DNA of 64,000 nucleotides from an uncultured Akkermansia sp. (lineage in GTDB: Bacteria; Verrucomicrobiota; Verrucomicrobiia; Verrucomicrobiales; Akkermansiaceae): contig CAJKMG010000003.1 in NCBI GenBank assembly GCA_905200945.1, positions 186,001 to 250,000 on the forward strand, read 5' to 3'. Of this stretch, positions 24,403 through 33,504 are shown piece after piece. The notes below the pieces were generated by a model, which saw nothing but the letters and a program-made list of their open reading frames with translations, was not told the DNA's origin and searched no databases. The first letter of the stretch is position 1, and every line of letters begins with the position of its first letter. Position numbers and translations under genes: made by a program.

Positions 24403-25254
24403 ATGCCCTTTTCCGTCAAAATACTCCGGTTTTTCGGCATTCTCCTGCTGAGCCTCTGCGCGTTCGGCGTGGTCGGCATGACCTGGGCGTACCTGGTAGA
24501 ACCCAATCTTCTGTTTGTCAGGAAAGTGGACTACCGTGTCCCCCAGTGGGAAGGGAAGGGAACACCCGTTAAAGTCGTTATTGCCGGCGATTTGCACCTG
24601 ATGCCCACCGCGTTTGATGAAGTGAGGGCCCTGCGCTATGTTCAGAGGATCATGCGGCTCCGGCCGGACCTGATTCTGCTGGTTGGGGACTATGCCCGGG
24701 GAAGCAGCGAAAACGCCAGCATGGATCCCGCCACGGCCGCCCGGCTGCTGAAAGGCCTGACGGCTCCCTGCGGGGTCTTCGCTATTCAGGGAAACCATGA
24801 TTTCACCTTCGGCTGGAACAACTGGAGCAGGGAACTGAAACAGGCGGGAATCACCGTGCTGGAAGACCAGAGCGCTCTTGTCACGTTCAAGGACGGAAGG
24901 CAGCTCCAGCTTTCCGGAATATTGGATACGACGCGCAACGTCAGAAACCGGCTGCCCAATCGCCAGTCGCCGGACATCCCCCATTTCCTGCTTTCCCACC
25001 GTCCGGAAACGGACCGCATACTTTCCCATGGAGACGTGGACATTGTCATCAGCGGGCACACCCACGGGGGCCAGGTTTGCCTTCCTTTCGGCCTCCTGCG
25101 GTTTGAAGCCAGCCCGGATCATGCCTTACCCTACACTTATCCCTGGCATATCTCCGGCGGCAATACCTACCTGATCACCAAAGGACTGGGGACAAGCACA
25201 CTCCCCCTCCGCTTCAACTGCCCGCCGGAAATCTATCTGCTGGAACTGCATTGA
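24403..25254 (+). CDS. Membrane-anchored calcineurin-like metallophosphoesterase
   Basis: A 283-residue protein. An N-terminal membrane helix (about residues 8-30) anchors it. The metallophosphoesterase motifs follow in order: IAGDLHL (GDxH), VGDYARG (GDxx), QGNHDF (GNHD), and SGHTHGGQ (GHxH). The arrangement matches YaeI/YkuE-type enzymes, which have been linked to lipid or glycolipid phosphodiesters. The active site would face the periplasm if the helix is inserted in the usual way. The TATAAT sequence at about 24374 could be a -10 element. Confidence 0.88.
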   Translation: MPFSVKILRFFGILLLSLCAFGVVGMTWAYLVEPNLLFVRKVDYRVPQWEGKGTPVKVVIAGDLHLMPTAFDEVRALRYVQRIMRLRPDLILLVGDYARGSSENASMDPATAARLLKGLTAPCGVFAIQGNHDFTFGWNNWSRELKQAGITVLEDQSALVTFKDGRQLQLSGILDTTRNVRNRLPNRQSPDIPHFLLSHRPETDRILSHGDVDIVISGHTHGGQVCLPFGLLRFEASPDHALPYTYPWHISGGNTYLITKGLGTSTLPLRFNCPPEIYLLELH

Positions 25255-25367
25255 CCCATTCCTCCCGTTAAAAATACAGTCCCTTCCTTCTCGGTTTCCT
25301 CCCCCTCCGCTCCACGCCGGCGGCAATCCATAAGGAAAACGGAAAAGAACGGCCGGGTTCCATATTT

Positions 25368-26354
25368 TCAAAGGAGCCGGTTATCAAACCCTTCCTTCAG
25401 CCTTAAAATCTTTCTGGCCGTCATCCGGTAAACAGGCCGGTAAAGGTGCTTTTTCAAGATGGCCGGGAGCGTTCTTCCGGGCAGCGGACCGCGCAGCAGC
25501 CCGGCTTCACGCATAACTCGTTCGTAACGTTCCCCTTCATAACGCCAATTATACCGCCAGGGCTTGTGCACCCCCTGGTAATGAAGAATGCCCGGTTCCA
25601 AAGCCGCTTCCACCGCCTGGCGTGGCGTGACGCCGCGCCAGAAACGTTCCCGGGGATCATTTTTCAAAATGCGGCGCGTCAGGCCGTCATGCCAGTTCCA
25701 GCGCGGGTGCAGCGGCACGGTCAGCTCGCACAGGGCTCCGTTCAAGGCATCCTGGTCCGGGCAAGTCAGCCTGTCCCGGTGAGTGACGGCATAATCCAGC
25801 ACAGCACTGACCAGATTCCTCTCCCGGAAAACATCCACATTCATCAGCAGCACGCCGGAATTGAAATATCCCGTGCAGGTCAGCGGCATCTCAAGACGCT
25901 CGTTAAAATGGGAACCGGGTCTGGAAAAATTCTCAAACACCACCCCTACTGCTTTTCCGTCCATATTCGTCCGGAACAGCTCCGTCAAATCCCGGCAAAC
26001 CAGAACGTCAATGTCCAGATACAGAATATTGCCCCGCTCTTCCTTCAATAATTCCGGGATAAACACGCGTCCCCAGGCAGGAACCGGCCACTGTTCCGTA
26101 TGGGGAAAGTCGTGCTCTTCCAAAATGCCGGAAACGTCTATGAACTCCAGACGGCAATCGAACGGAGCGGCCAGACGCTCCACGCTTGCCCGGCTCTCTC
26201 CGTCAATGCCGTCGGAAAGCACGTAAACTTTGTAAAAAGTCTCCGGCCCGGCAGTACTCAGGAGAGAAAAAACAGTAACGCTCAAAGGCAGGATGCCCCG
26301 GTTGTCACTGGCCAGGACGACGGCAAATTCATTCTTTTTCATCGGATCGTTCAT
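25368..26354 (-). CDS. Glycosyltransferase family 8
   Basis: A 328-residue retaining glycosyltransferase. The GT-A nucleotide-sugar site is visible as LYLDIDVLV (DxD motif), with the family features FNSGVLLMNVD and PDQDALNGAL, and HYQGVHKPW near the C-terminus for a metal-binding histidine. Members of this family in lipopolysaccharide clusters add glucose or galactose to the core. The ATG at 26354 sits ten bases after the stop of the GT2 gene upstream; 26342 is an alternative. It is the last gene of the hldD-GT9-GT2-GT8 operon. Confidence 0.9.
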   Translation of the reverse strand: MNDPMKKNEFAVVLASDNRGILPLSVTVFSLLSTAGPETFYKVYVLSDGIDGESRASVERLAAPFDCRLEFIDVSGILEEHDFPHTEQWPVPAWGRVFIPELLKEERGNILYLDIDVLVCRDLTELFRTNMDGKAVGVVFENFSRPGSHFNERLEMPLTCTGYFNSGVLLMNVDVFRERNLVSAVLDYAVTHRDRLTCPDQDALNGALCELTVPLHPRWNWHDGLTRRILKNDPRERFWRGVTPRQAVEAALEPGILHYQGVHKPWRYNWRYEGERYERVMREAGLLRGPLPGRTLPAILKKHLYRPVYRMTARKILRLKEGFDNRLL

Positions 26355-26364
26355 TCGGGTGGTA

Positions 26365-27390
26365 TCAGCGGCGCAGCAACCGGGCTCCCGCCTTGCGCAT
26401 CTTCTTCCAGTAATAGGAAAAGTCCAGGCCGGATTTTCCGCCCATCCAGGTTTGCAGCAGTTTTCCTTCCCGGCGGGACAGGCTGGAATCATCCTCTCCG
26501 GGACGGTACAGATTCTCTTGACGGAGCATATCGGCCACCTTACGGGTAACCTCCTTTTGAACGGCATGAGGAGCATATTTGCGGATGTTTCTCACGCCCA
26601 TTACCAGCATTTTCAAAAATGCCGTCCTGTATTGCGCAAGAATTCCGGCTTCTTTCCATTCCTTCAGCACCAGCTCCGCCACCGTCAGGTAATCCAGCGA
26701 CTGGAGGGAACTGCCGGACGCGAAACCGCCGGTAATGGACCCGGCCCGCTTGCGGTAAACGTAAGCCGCCCTGCTGACGACGCAAACCCTCCTGCACCAC
26801 GGAAAAACGGCGTAATGGAAATACAGGTCTTCACAGGCAACGCCCTCAGGGAACCGGATGCCATGTTTCTCTACAATGGAACGCCTGATCATCATGCCTC
26901 CCGCTCCATGATGTATTTTCCCAATAGTCTCCGGAGTGCATGGAATCCACCCCTTTTCCGGAGGGGCCATGTCCTCCGGCAGGAACCGGTCTTCCCGGTC
27001 GGGGTCGGCCTCGTAATAATACCGGAACCCGCATACCAGTTTATCGGCATCCAGCGCCTTCGCACGGGAATACATCTCCTCCAGCAAATCCGTCTCCAGC
27101 CAATCGTCGGAATCCACCAGAAACAGATATTCTCCCACAGCATGGTTCATCGCCAGATTTCTGGAGCGGGATAAGCCGCCGTTTTCCGGGGCCTGCACCA
27201 CTTTCACTCGCGGGTCCCGTTCCGCGAATTCCCTCAAAATGGACAGGGAACCATCCGTGGAAGCATCATCCACGCAAACTACTTCCAACTCACGGAACGT
27301 CTGAGAGCAAATGCTTTCCAGGCATTGGGCCAGGTACGGCTCCACATTGTAAACCGGAACCAGCACGGAAATGTTCACGGGAGCCGTCAT
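26365..27390 (-). CDS. Glycosyltransferase family 2
   Basis: A 341-residue inverting glycosyltransferase. The N-terminal GT-A domain shows ISVLVPVYNVEPYL, VDDASTDGS and the metal-binding site LVDSDDWL. The acceptor half carries PEGVACEDLYFHY with the likely catalytic acidic residue in ED. The gene start overlaps the GT9 gene by four bases, and the GT8 gene follows after ten bases, so it belongs to the same operon. The linkage made cannot be predicted. Confidence 0.92.
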   Translation of the reverse strand: MTAPVNISVLVPVYNVEPYLAQCLESICSQTFRELEVVCVDDASTDGSLSILREFAERDPRVKVVQAPENGGLSRSRNLAMNHAVGEYLFLVDSDDWLETDLLEEMYSRAKALDADKLVCGFRYYYEADPDREDRFLPEDMAPPEKGWIPCTPETIGKIHHGAGGMMIRRSIVEKHGIRFPEGVACEDLYFHYAVFPWCRRVCVVSRAAYVYRKRAGSITGGFASGSSLQSLDYLTVAELVLKEWKEAGILAQYRTAFLKMLVMGVRNIRKYAPHAVQKEVTRKVADMLRQENLYRPGEDDSSLSRREGKLLQTWMGGKSGLDFSYYWKKMRKAGARLLRR

Positions 27391-28361
27391 GACGCCAGCG
27401 GAGAGCCTGCCGCCCTTATTTGTTCAAGTCCTTCCTGCGGCGGCAGAAAGGGTTCCAGAGCGGACCATACCTGGTCCACTGTAATTTCCTCAATGGCGCC
27501 GGGAGAAATCAGGTTGGAAATGCACCGGGCTGTAATGGCGGAATTGCGCGTCCGGTGGCAGAAAATGGCGGTCACGGGAACCCCGGCATAGGCGCACATA
27601 TGCGTAGGCCCCGTATCATTGCCCACACAAGCCAGGGAACGCAAAGCCATCTGGGGAATATCCATCAGGGAAGACTTGCCCAGAAAACTGACAGCCAGGG
27701 GAGAGCTGGCGGCAATGGCCTCCACTTCCGCAGCCTCCGCCCGGGTGCCGATCACGACGGAGGACACGCCCCGTGCCGCCAGGCGTTTCGCCAGGGCGCA
27801 AAAATTCTCCACAGGCCAGCGCTTGTAGGGATGGTTGGGGGAACAGCCCGGAATCATCATCACATAACGTTCCGGAAGCTCGTCAAAGTGCAGCCCCTCC
27901 CCGTGCATGAAAGAAAGATCCGTCAGGACGCGTTCCAAACGGAACGGGAGCCGTTCCACCTTTCCCCACCGGAAGGGTTTCTTTTTTATAAATTTGCGCC
28001 GTTCTCCGGAATTGCAGGCCACCCAGTCCATGTCATGGCCCAGCAGGAAGCGCACGGCGGGATAATAGCGTTTTCTGGTGCGGGAAGATTCCTGAAGATC
28101 GTACACTACGTCAAAATTCCCTTTCACAATGGAACGAACGGCTCTCCAGGTGGCGCCCAGCTTCCAGTAGGGCAGGCGGTTATCCACGATGAAATCGTCA
28201 AACACCCCGAGCTGCTCCGCCATGGGAACAAACATTCCCATGGTCATCAGGGTGATATGCGCCTCCGGATGAAGTTCGCGGAGCTGCTTCATCGTCCCCA
28301 TGGCGAGCACCACATCGCCAAGGGCGCCATGCTTGATGATCAGAATGCGCTGTACGGGCAT
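27387..28361 (-). CDS. Glycosyltransferase family 9 (heptosyltransferase-like)
   Basis: A 324-residue enzyme of the ADP-heptose:LPS heptosyltransferase family. The N-terminal signature ILIIKHGALGDVVLA contains the conserved Gly-Asp, and the C-terminal donor-binding part has VGNDTGPTHMCAYAGVPV. It presumably transfers heptose to the lipopolysaccharide inner core, which is consistent with hldD, the maker of ADP-heptose, lying directly upstream with 21 bases between them. Its stop overlaps the next gene by four bases. Confidence 0.9.
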   Translation of the reverse strand: MPVQRILIIKHGALGDVVLAMGTMKQLRELHPEAHITLMTMGMFVPMAEQLGVFDDFIVDNRLPYWKLGATWRAVRSIVKGNFDVVYDLQESSRTRKRYYPAVRFLLGHDMDWVACNSGERRKFIKKKPFRWGKVERLPFRLERVLTDLSFMHGEGLHFDELPERYVMMIPGCSPNHPYKRWPVENFCALAKRLAARGVSSVVIGTRAEAAEVEAIAASSPLAVSFLGKSSLMDIPQMALRSLACVGNDTGPTHMCAYAGVPVTAIFCHRTRNSAITARCISNLISPGAIEEITVDQVWSALEPFLPPQEGLEQIRAAGSPLAS

Positions 28362-28382
28362 GGGAGGAAAAAGGAATGCGGG

Positions 28383-29369
28383 TTAAACGTAACTGTCTTC
28401 CCTGTCCAGATACTCCTGTACGTACCGGCGCACGCCATCCTCCAGGGAAGTCATGGGCGCTGCATAGCCGGCAGCGCGCAGCCTGGAAAGATCCGCCTGC
28501 GTATAATACTGATATTTTCCCCTGAGTTCTTCAGGCATTTCCCGGTAGGCAATCTTTTCCTGAAGGCCCAGAGCATTGAATGCCGCCTTCGCCAGATCGT
28601 GGAAAGAGCGTGCCTTTCCGGAACCTACGTTGAACAGGCCGCTCACCTCCGGATGCTCCAGCAGCCAAAGCACCACGTCCACGCAGTCGCCCACCCACAC
28701 GAAATCCCGGAGCTGCCATCCGTCACGGTAATCGGGATGATAAGACTTAAACAGCTTCACCGTTTCATTTGCCTTCACCTGGGGGAATATATGGGCCACT
28801 ACGCTTTTCTGCCCGCCCTTATGGTATTCATTGGGGCCGTACACGTTGAAAAATTTAAGCCCTGCGTATTGGGGGGGGGCCGGACGCCCTTCTTTCACTT
28901 CCCGGGCCACTTTGCGGTCAAACAGGGCTTTGCTCCAGCCATATGCGTTCAGGGGGCGCAGCGCGTTGACGTGCTCCAGGGAGGCGTCATCGTCAAACCC
29001 CATGGAACCGTCCCCGTACGTGGCCGCGGAGGAAGCGTAAATAAACCGTTTGCCGTACAGGGAGCAAAACTCCCACAAATGCCAGCTCAACGTGAAATTC
29101 GTCCGGATAATCAAATCGGCATCCGTCTCCGTGGTAGCGGAAATGGCTCCCATGTGAATAACTGCCTCCACCTCCTCCACATGCGCCTTCATATAATCGA
29201 GCATGCTTTCCGGAGAAACCACGGCGCACAGCTCTCTCTTGGCAATGTTCCTCCACTTGGCGGAAGAGCCCAGCTCGTCCGCCACCACAAGATCCTTTTT
29301 ACCGGCTTTTTCCAGAGCGGCGACAATGTTTGAGCCGATAAACCCGGCCCCACCCGTGATAATAATCAT
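28383..29369 (-). CDS. hldD: ADP-L-glycero-D-manno-heptose 6-epimerase
   Basis: A 328-residue extended short-chain dehydrogenase that converts ADP-D-glycero-D-manno-heptose to the L-glycero form, the donor for lipopolysaccharide heptoses. The NADP-binding motif GGAGFIGSNIV is at the N-terminus. The SSAATYG segment and the catalytic YGWSK follow. The family-typical FFNVYGPNEYHKG and RDFVWVGD are also present. The start at 29369 matches the usual MIIxTGG. A tentative promoter (TTGCCT, 18 bases, TACAAA) lies upstream on the minus strand. It heads the glycosyltransferase operon. Confidence 0.95.
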   Translation of the reverse strand: MIIITGGAGFIGSNIVAALEKAGKKDLVVADELGSSAKWRNIAKRELCAVVSPESMLDYMKAHVEEVEAVIHMGAISATTETDADLIIRTNFTLSWHLWEFCSLYGKRFIYASSAATYGDGSMGFDDDASLEHVNALRPLNAYGWSKALFDRKVAREVKEGRPAPPQYAGLKFFNVYGPNEYHKGGQKSVVAHIFPQVKANETVKLFKSYHPDYRDGWQLRDFVWVGDCVDVVLWLLEHPEVSGLFNVGSGKARSFHDLAKAAFNALGLQEKIAYREMPEELRGKYQYYTQADLSRLRAAGYAAPMTSLEDGVRRYVQEYLDREDSYV

Positions 29370-29628
29370 AAGAGAAGAATCAATAAAAAATTGTACGGCT
29401 CTTTGTACCACATACCCCCGTCCCTAGGCAACTGCCATTTGAGACGTTTCCCGGTTCCCAATTTTCAACGAATTTACAATCCGGGCACTCCAAACCCTGA
29501 TCATTCCATGCGGAAAGACATTGGAACGCAATCCCTGCGCCGTCTGCGGAGAATGCGTCTCCCATCCCCCCTTTTCATGCTGGCAACGTTAAAAAAAATC
29601 GGCAAGACCTGTCTTGCAAAAATTATCA

Positions 29629-29657
29629 TTGACCACGGATTGTAAATCCGTTACACA
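29629..29657 (+). promoter_or_regulatory. Putative promoter of GT2 gene
   Basis: TTGACC (29629-29634) and TACACA (29652-29657) are 17 bases apart, and the ATG follows 13 bases later. It belongs to a set of similar elements in front of the plus-strand glycan genes. The rest of the divergent spacer (29370-29670) holds no gene. Confidence 0.5.
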
Positions 29658-29670
29658 CATTCCCACCCCT

Positions 29671-30825
29671 ATGATCCCCGATGTTTCCATCATTGTTCCC
29701 TGCTACAATGTAGCCGCTTACGTGGACAACTGTCTGGATAGCCTGGTACGCCAGACTCTCCGAAACATTGAAATTATCTGCATCAATGACGGCTCCACGG
29801 ATGCGACCTGGACACACCTGTTGCGCTGGAAAGAAAAAGACGGCAGAATCATCCTCCTGAACCAGCGGAATGCGGGCGTCTCCGCAGCCAGGAATGCAGG
29901 GCTGGATGCCGCCCGCGGCCTTTATGTCGGCTTTGCGGATCCGGACGACTTCATGGATCCGGAAATGTATTCCCGCCTTTTTTCGGCGGCTCTGGAATAT
30001 GACGCAGACATCGTGGAATGCGGCAACCATGTTTTTGAAGACTCATCAGACCGGCTTATTGAGGCCAAAAGAAGATCACCCTCCCGGCATTTTGAAGAAA
30101 ACGCCTCCCCAGCCAGCTTTTTCCGGGACTCCATCTGGGGGAAAATGGACATCTGCGTATGGAGCAAGCTGTTCCGGAAAAGCATGCTGGACGCCCACCG
30201 CCTCCGTTTCAACGTACATCTGAAATCCGGCGCGGAGGATGAAACCTTCCGGCTGATGACCGTTCCCCATGCCTCCCGTCTCCTGTTCATTCCCGACTGC
30301 CTGTATTATTACCGCCTTATGCGCAACGGTTCCCTCTCCCACCGCTGCAACACTCCCACTTACACCAAATGCGTACAGGAATTCCAGCGGCTGCTGTACA
30401 TTGTGGACTACTGGCAGAAACAAGGGTGGCAAAATGAAGGCCTGTTCGCTTACGGCGTTCGGAAAATCAGGCCCTTTTTTGTTTCCAAGCATCCCCTTTT
30501 TCATCAAATGACCGCTGTCCAGCAACGTTCCGCGCTGGACTGGTGGAACCTGTTCTATCAGAAAGCGGAAGGAAAACGCTTCCTCTCCGCCCTATCGGGA
30601 CGGGACAGGCAACTGGCGGATCTGTTGAACTCGGCGGAACCGGTTCCCAACGGCTGGGGGCGCATTCTGCTGGCCGCCTGCTCCCTGCTTCCCGGACAAA
30701 AAGGACGTTATTACTCCTGCAAAAAAATGCTTGCGGAACATTTTTCCCAGGTCTGCTCTGATAGGTTCCAAAAAGAAAACGCCTCGCAGAAAGAGCCGTT
30801 TGACACATTGCCGCCTTCCCTGTAA
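29671..30825 (+). CDS. Glycosyltransferase family 2
   Basis: A 384-residue GT-A enzyme. The start at 29671 places the typical VSIIVPCYNVAAYVDNCL at the N-terminus. Further motifs are INDGSTDATW, the metal site FADPDDFMDPE and the catalytic-side GAEDETFRLM. The C-terminal 150 residues are an accessory helical region. It is the first of six plus-strand surface-glycan genes. The specificity is unknown. Confidence 0.9.
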   Translation: MIPDVSIIVPCYNVAAYVDNCLDSLVRQTLRNIEIICINDGSTDATWTHLLRWKEKDGRIILLNQRNAGVSAARNAGLDAARGLYVGFADPDDFMDPEMYSRLFSAALEYDADIVECGNHVFEDSSDRLIEAKRRSPSRHFEENASPASFFRDSIWGKMDICVWSKLFRKSMLDAHRLRFNVHLKSGAEDETFRLMTVPHASRLLFIPDCLYYYRLMRNGSLSHRCNTPTYTKCVQEFQRLLYIVDYWQKQGWQNEGLFAYGVRKIRPFFVSKHPLFHQMTAVQQRSALDWWNLFYQKAEGKRFLSALSGRDRQLADLLNSAEPVPNGWGRILLAACSLLPGQKGRYYSCKKMLAEHFSQVCSDRFQKENASQKEPFDTLPPSL

Positions 30826-30828
30826 ATT
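30800..30828 (+). promoter_or_regulatory. Putative promoter inside end of GT2 gene
   Basis: TTGACA (30800-30805) and TAAATT (30823-30828) are 17 bases apart; the -10 element includes the GT2 stop codon. The next ATG is 24 bases downstream. Confidence 0.5.
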
Positions 30829-30852
30829 GGCTTTCCCTCCCATTCCGGATCA

Positions 30853-31659
30853 ATGAACCGTTTTCTCTCATTTGCAGACTCCCGTATGTCGGCCGCTCTG
30901 GAACGGCTGGGCAGGCAAGCGGAAGCGCTGGATTTTTTTGATGAGATCACGCTCTTCACGGAACATGACTTTTCCGCAGAATTCACCAGCCGCATGGGCC
31001 GGTATCTGACGCCGTCCTGCCGGGGATTCGGATACTGGTCCTGGAAACCCTGGGCCATTCACCATGTCCTCCAAGAAATGGAGGAAGGTGACCGCCTCCT
31101 TTATCTGGATGCAGGCTGCCATATCAACACCAACGGAACGGAGCGCTTCCGGGAATACGTAAACATGCTGGACCGCGACAGCCGCGGCATGCTGGTCTTC
31201 ACCAACGGGCAGCCGGAATACAAATGGACCAAAGGAGACATCTTCCGCCACTTCGGCGTTTCCGGGGAAGACGGTCATATCACGCATACCCAGCAAATTG
31301 CGGGCGGCCATGTTTTCCTGAAAAAGAACCCGCTCACGGAAAGCCTGATCCGGGATTGGCTCCATGTCTTTTACGACCATCTGCATCTTGCGGACAACAC
31401 TCCTTCCGCCTCCCCCAACCTGCCGGGTTTTGTGGAAAACCGGTATGACCAGAGCATCTTCTCCATCCTATGCAAACTGAGGGGCATTACTACCCTCGAT
31501 GGATCGGAAACCTATGCGGAAAACTGGGAACAGCTCTCCTTGTTTCCATTCCAGGACAGACGGGACATGGGAATCCCACGGGCCGGGAAAAAGGGATGGC
31601 TGGAAAAATGCAGGCAGCTCCTTCTTTCTTCCAAAAGAAACGGATTAGGAATCCGGTAA
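30853..31659 (+). CDS. Putative GT-A-type glycosyltransferase of unassigned family
   Basis: A 268-residue protein. The segment GDRLLYLDAGCHIN resembles the DxD-like nucleotide-sugar site of GT-A enzymes. GYWSWKPWAI before it and QQIAGGHVFLKKN after it resemble motifs of poorly characterised bacterial sugar transferases found in polysaccharide loci. There is no signal peptide and no membrane helix. The context, between a GT2 and a GT4 gene, supports a role in glycan assembly. I cannot assign a numbered family with confidence. Confidence 0.65.
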   Translation: MNRFLSFADSRMSAALERLGRQAEALDFFDEITLFTEHDFSAEFTSRMGRYLTPSCRGFGYWSWKPWAIHHVLQEMEEGDRLLYLDAGCHINTNGTERFREYVNMLDRDSRGMLVFTNGQPEYKWTKGDIFRHFGVSGEDGHITHTQQIAGGHVFLKKNPLTESLIRDWLHVFYDHLHLADNTPSASPNLPGFVENRYDQSIFSILCKLRGITTLDGSETYAENWEQLSLFPFQDRRDMGIPRAGKKGWLEKCRQLLLSSKRNGLGIR

Positions 31660-32110
31660 AGCTTCCCCATCCGGAACAACCGGACTGAACGATGCTTCCG
31701 GGCAGGGCAATCTGGCGCTTCATGAACTATTTCCCCGTTCTTTTACACGGCTTCATTCCGAAAATTCTTTTACCCTTCATCTGCCGTTTCCGGAATGTAA
31801 TGACAGTTATCTGGACAAGGCCTTTTCATTTGGGCAAGAATGTTTTGCGTCCATAAAAGAAAATACCTCTCCACTCTAAAACTCCGCCCAGCACTATCCT
31901 CCGCCGGCATTCTCCCGCCTCTCTTCACGGTTATGCTTCCACCGGAACCCGGCTTCTCCCCTATTCGTACCGGAATGAAAATGAAAAAAACATCACGTTG
32001 AGGTCAGCCTTTTACAGTTCACGAAAAACTGACAGCCTGGATTTCCCAAAACGTTTTTCTTTCAGATTTGTAGGCTTGACGGCGGATTCCTAATCCTCAT
32101 ACTTTTCTAT
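31660..32110. other. Intergenic region before GT4 gene
   Basis: No convincing gene or RNA was found in these 450 bases. Near the right end TTGACG (32076-32081) and TACTTT (32100-32105) could form a promoter, but the -10 element ends only five bases before the GTG start of the next gene. Confidence 0.45.
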
Positions 32111-33385
32111 GTGGCTTCTCCTCAATGCCGAACCATATTTCAAGTCTCCCATAGCGTATCGGCCAGCTCCGCTCCTTACCGGTTGAGCGATGCCCTGAAC
32201 CGGCATATACCCGGTCTGAAATCCACCCTGCTGCTCCGGAGGCTCAAGGGAATTGACGGACTGGAAATCCACAGGACCCCCGCCAGAAGGGTTACGGACG
32301 CCTTGCGCCGCCATCTGGCCCATGGGTTTGACATTCTACTGCCGGAAAGAAGAAAAGACCTGCCTTTCTCCCTGAATGTGCTGGGCATGGGATTTGACAC
32401 GGCCCAAATGGAAAAAGCCGATGTGGTGCATCTGCACTGGATAGGCGGCAGAACTGTGGATTTCTCGCGGCTGCGCCATATCCGCCGCCCATTGGTCTAT
32501 ACCCTGCACGACATATTTGCCTGCACCGCGGGATGCCACTGCGCCATGGACTGCGGCCTGTTCCAGGACGAATGCCGCGGCAACTGCCCCCAGCTCGGTG
32601 CTCCCCGCCTCTTCCACAACCTTCCGGCGTGGCTGTTTTCCCGCAAACGCCGTGCCTTCGGCGGCATCCCTTCCCTTACCCTCGTAACTCCCTCCCTCTG
32701 GTTAAAAAGGGAAGTGGAAAGAAGCTGCATGTTCCCTGGAAGAAAAATCGTACAGATTTACAATCCTGTGGACACGGATCTTTTCCGTCCGGCGGAAGAC
32801 CGGAATGCCGTCCGGGAAGCCCTGGGAATCCGGCCCGGAGCGTTCGTCATCGCCTGCGGCGCAACCGGCCTGTTCAATCCGGTCAAAGGCGGCCATTTCA
32901 TTCCCCTGGTGCTGGAGGAACTATACCGGCGCGGTCATCGGAACCTTCATCTCCTGCTCTTCGGCAACCAGGAAAAAAGCGTGGACTACCCCTTCCCCAG
33001 CACAAGCGCCGGATTCATTACGGACATGAACAAGCTGGCCGGGCTTTACAGCGCGGCGGACATTTTCCTGAACCCCACGCTTCAGGATGTCCTTTCCAAC
33101 GTAGCGCTGGAATCCATGGCCTGCAAAACCCCTTCTGTCACCTTCCGGACGGGAGGAGTCCCGGAAGCGGTTTTGGACGGAAAAACGGGGCTGGTCGCTT
33201 CGCAGGGAGACCTGAACCAAATGGCCGCCCACTGCGAACGGCTTATCCTGGACGGAAAACTCCTGCGGACCCTGGCGGAGGAAGGCCGCCAACACGCGGA
33301 ACAAACATTCTCCTACCCCGTCATTGCCGCACAACATGCCGCCCTGTATGAGGAAACGCTCCGGGAGTACCGTTATGGAGAGTGA
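32111..33385 (+). CDS. Glycosyltransferase family 4
   Basis: A 424-residue GT-B enzyme. The N-terminal acceptor domain has VVHLHWIGGR and a YTLHDIFACTAGCH segment with a cysteine-rich stretch, often seen in fucosyl- or mannosyltransferase-like GT4 members. The C-terminal donor domain shows IYNPVDTDLFRP and the signature SNVALESMACKTPSVTFRTGGVPE, whose glutamates bind the nucleotide sugar. GTG at 32111 is the only reasonable start, because no ATG occurs before the conserved region. Confidence 0.88.
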   Translation: MASPQCRTIFQVSHSVSASSAPYRLSDALNRHIPGLKSTLLLRRLKGIDGLEIHRTPARRVTDALRRHLAHGFDILLPERRKDLPFSLNVLGMGFDTAQMEKADVVHLHWIGGRTVDFSRLRHIRRPLVYTLHDIFACTAGCHCAMDCGLFQDECRGNCPQLGAPRLFHNLPAWLFSRKRRAFGGIPSLTLVTPSLWLKREVERSCMFPGRKIVQIYNPVDTDLFRPAEDRNAVREALGIRPGAFVIACGATGLFNPVKGGHFIPLVLEELYRRGHRNLHLLLFGNQEKSVDYPFPSTSAGFITDMNKLAGLYSAADIFLNPTLQDVLSNVALESMACKTPSVTFRTGGVPEAVLDGKTGLVASQGDLNQMAAHCERLILDGKLLRTLAEEGRQHAEQTFSYPVIAAQHAALYEETLREYRYGE

Positions 33386-33449
33386 AAACGGCCGGCATTT
33401 AACCCCGGGCAGCCTGTCCCCGTACATCCGGGCACGCCTTCCTTTGTCA

Positions 33450-33477
33450 TTGACAAGAAAAAGACGCCCCATACACT
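33450..33477 (+). promoter_or_regulatory. Putative promoter of GT10 gene
   Basis: TTGACA (33450-33455) and TACACT (33472-33477) are 16 bases apart, 27 bases before the ATG. The surrounding bases CATTGACAAG and the TACACT element are the same as in front of the second GT10-like gene at 36696. Confidence 0.6.
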
Positions 33478-33504
33478 CTGCACCGTTTCAACCCTTCTCT
33501 CCCC

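Noticed and set aside
27420..29333. A 637-codon plus-strand frame opposite GT9 and hldD
   Set aside because: It is antisense to two well-supported genes and spans their boundary; no domain or start signal is present.
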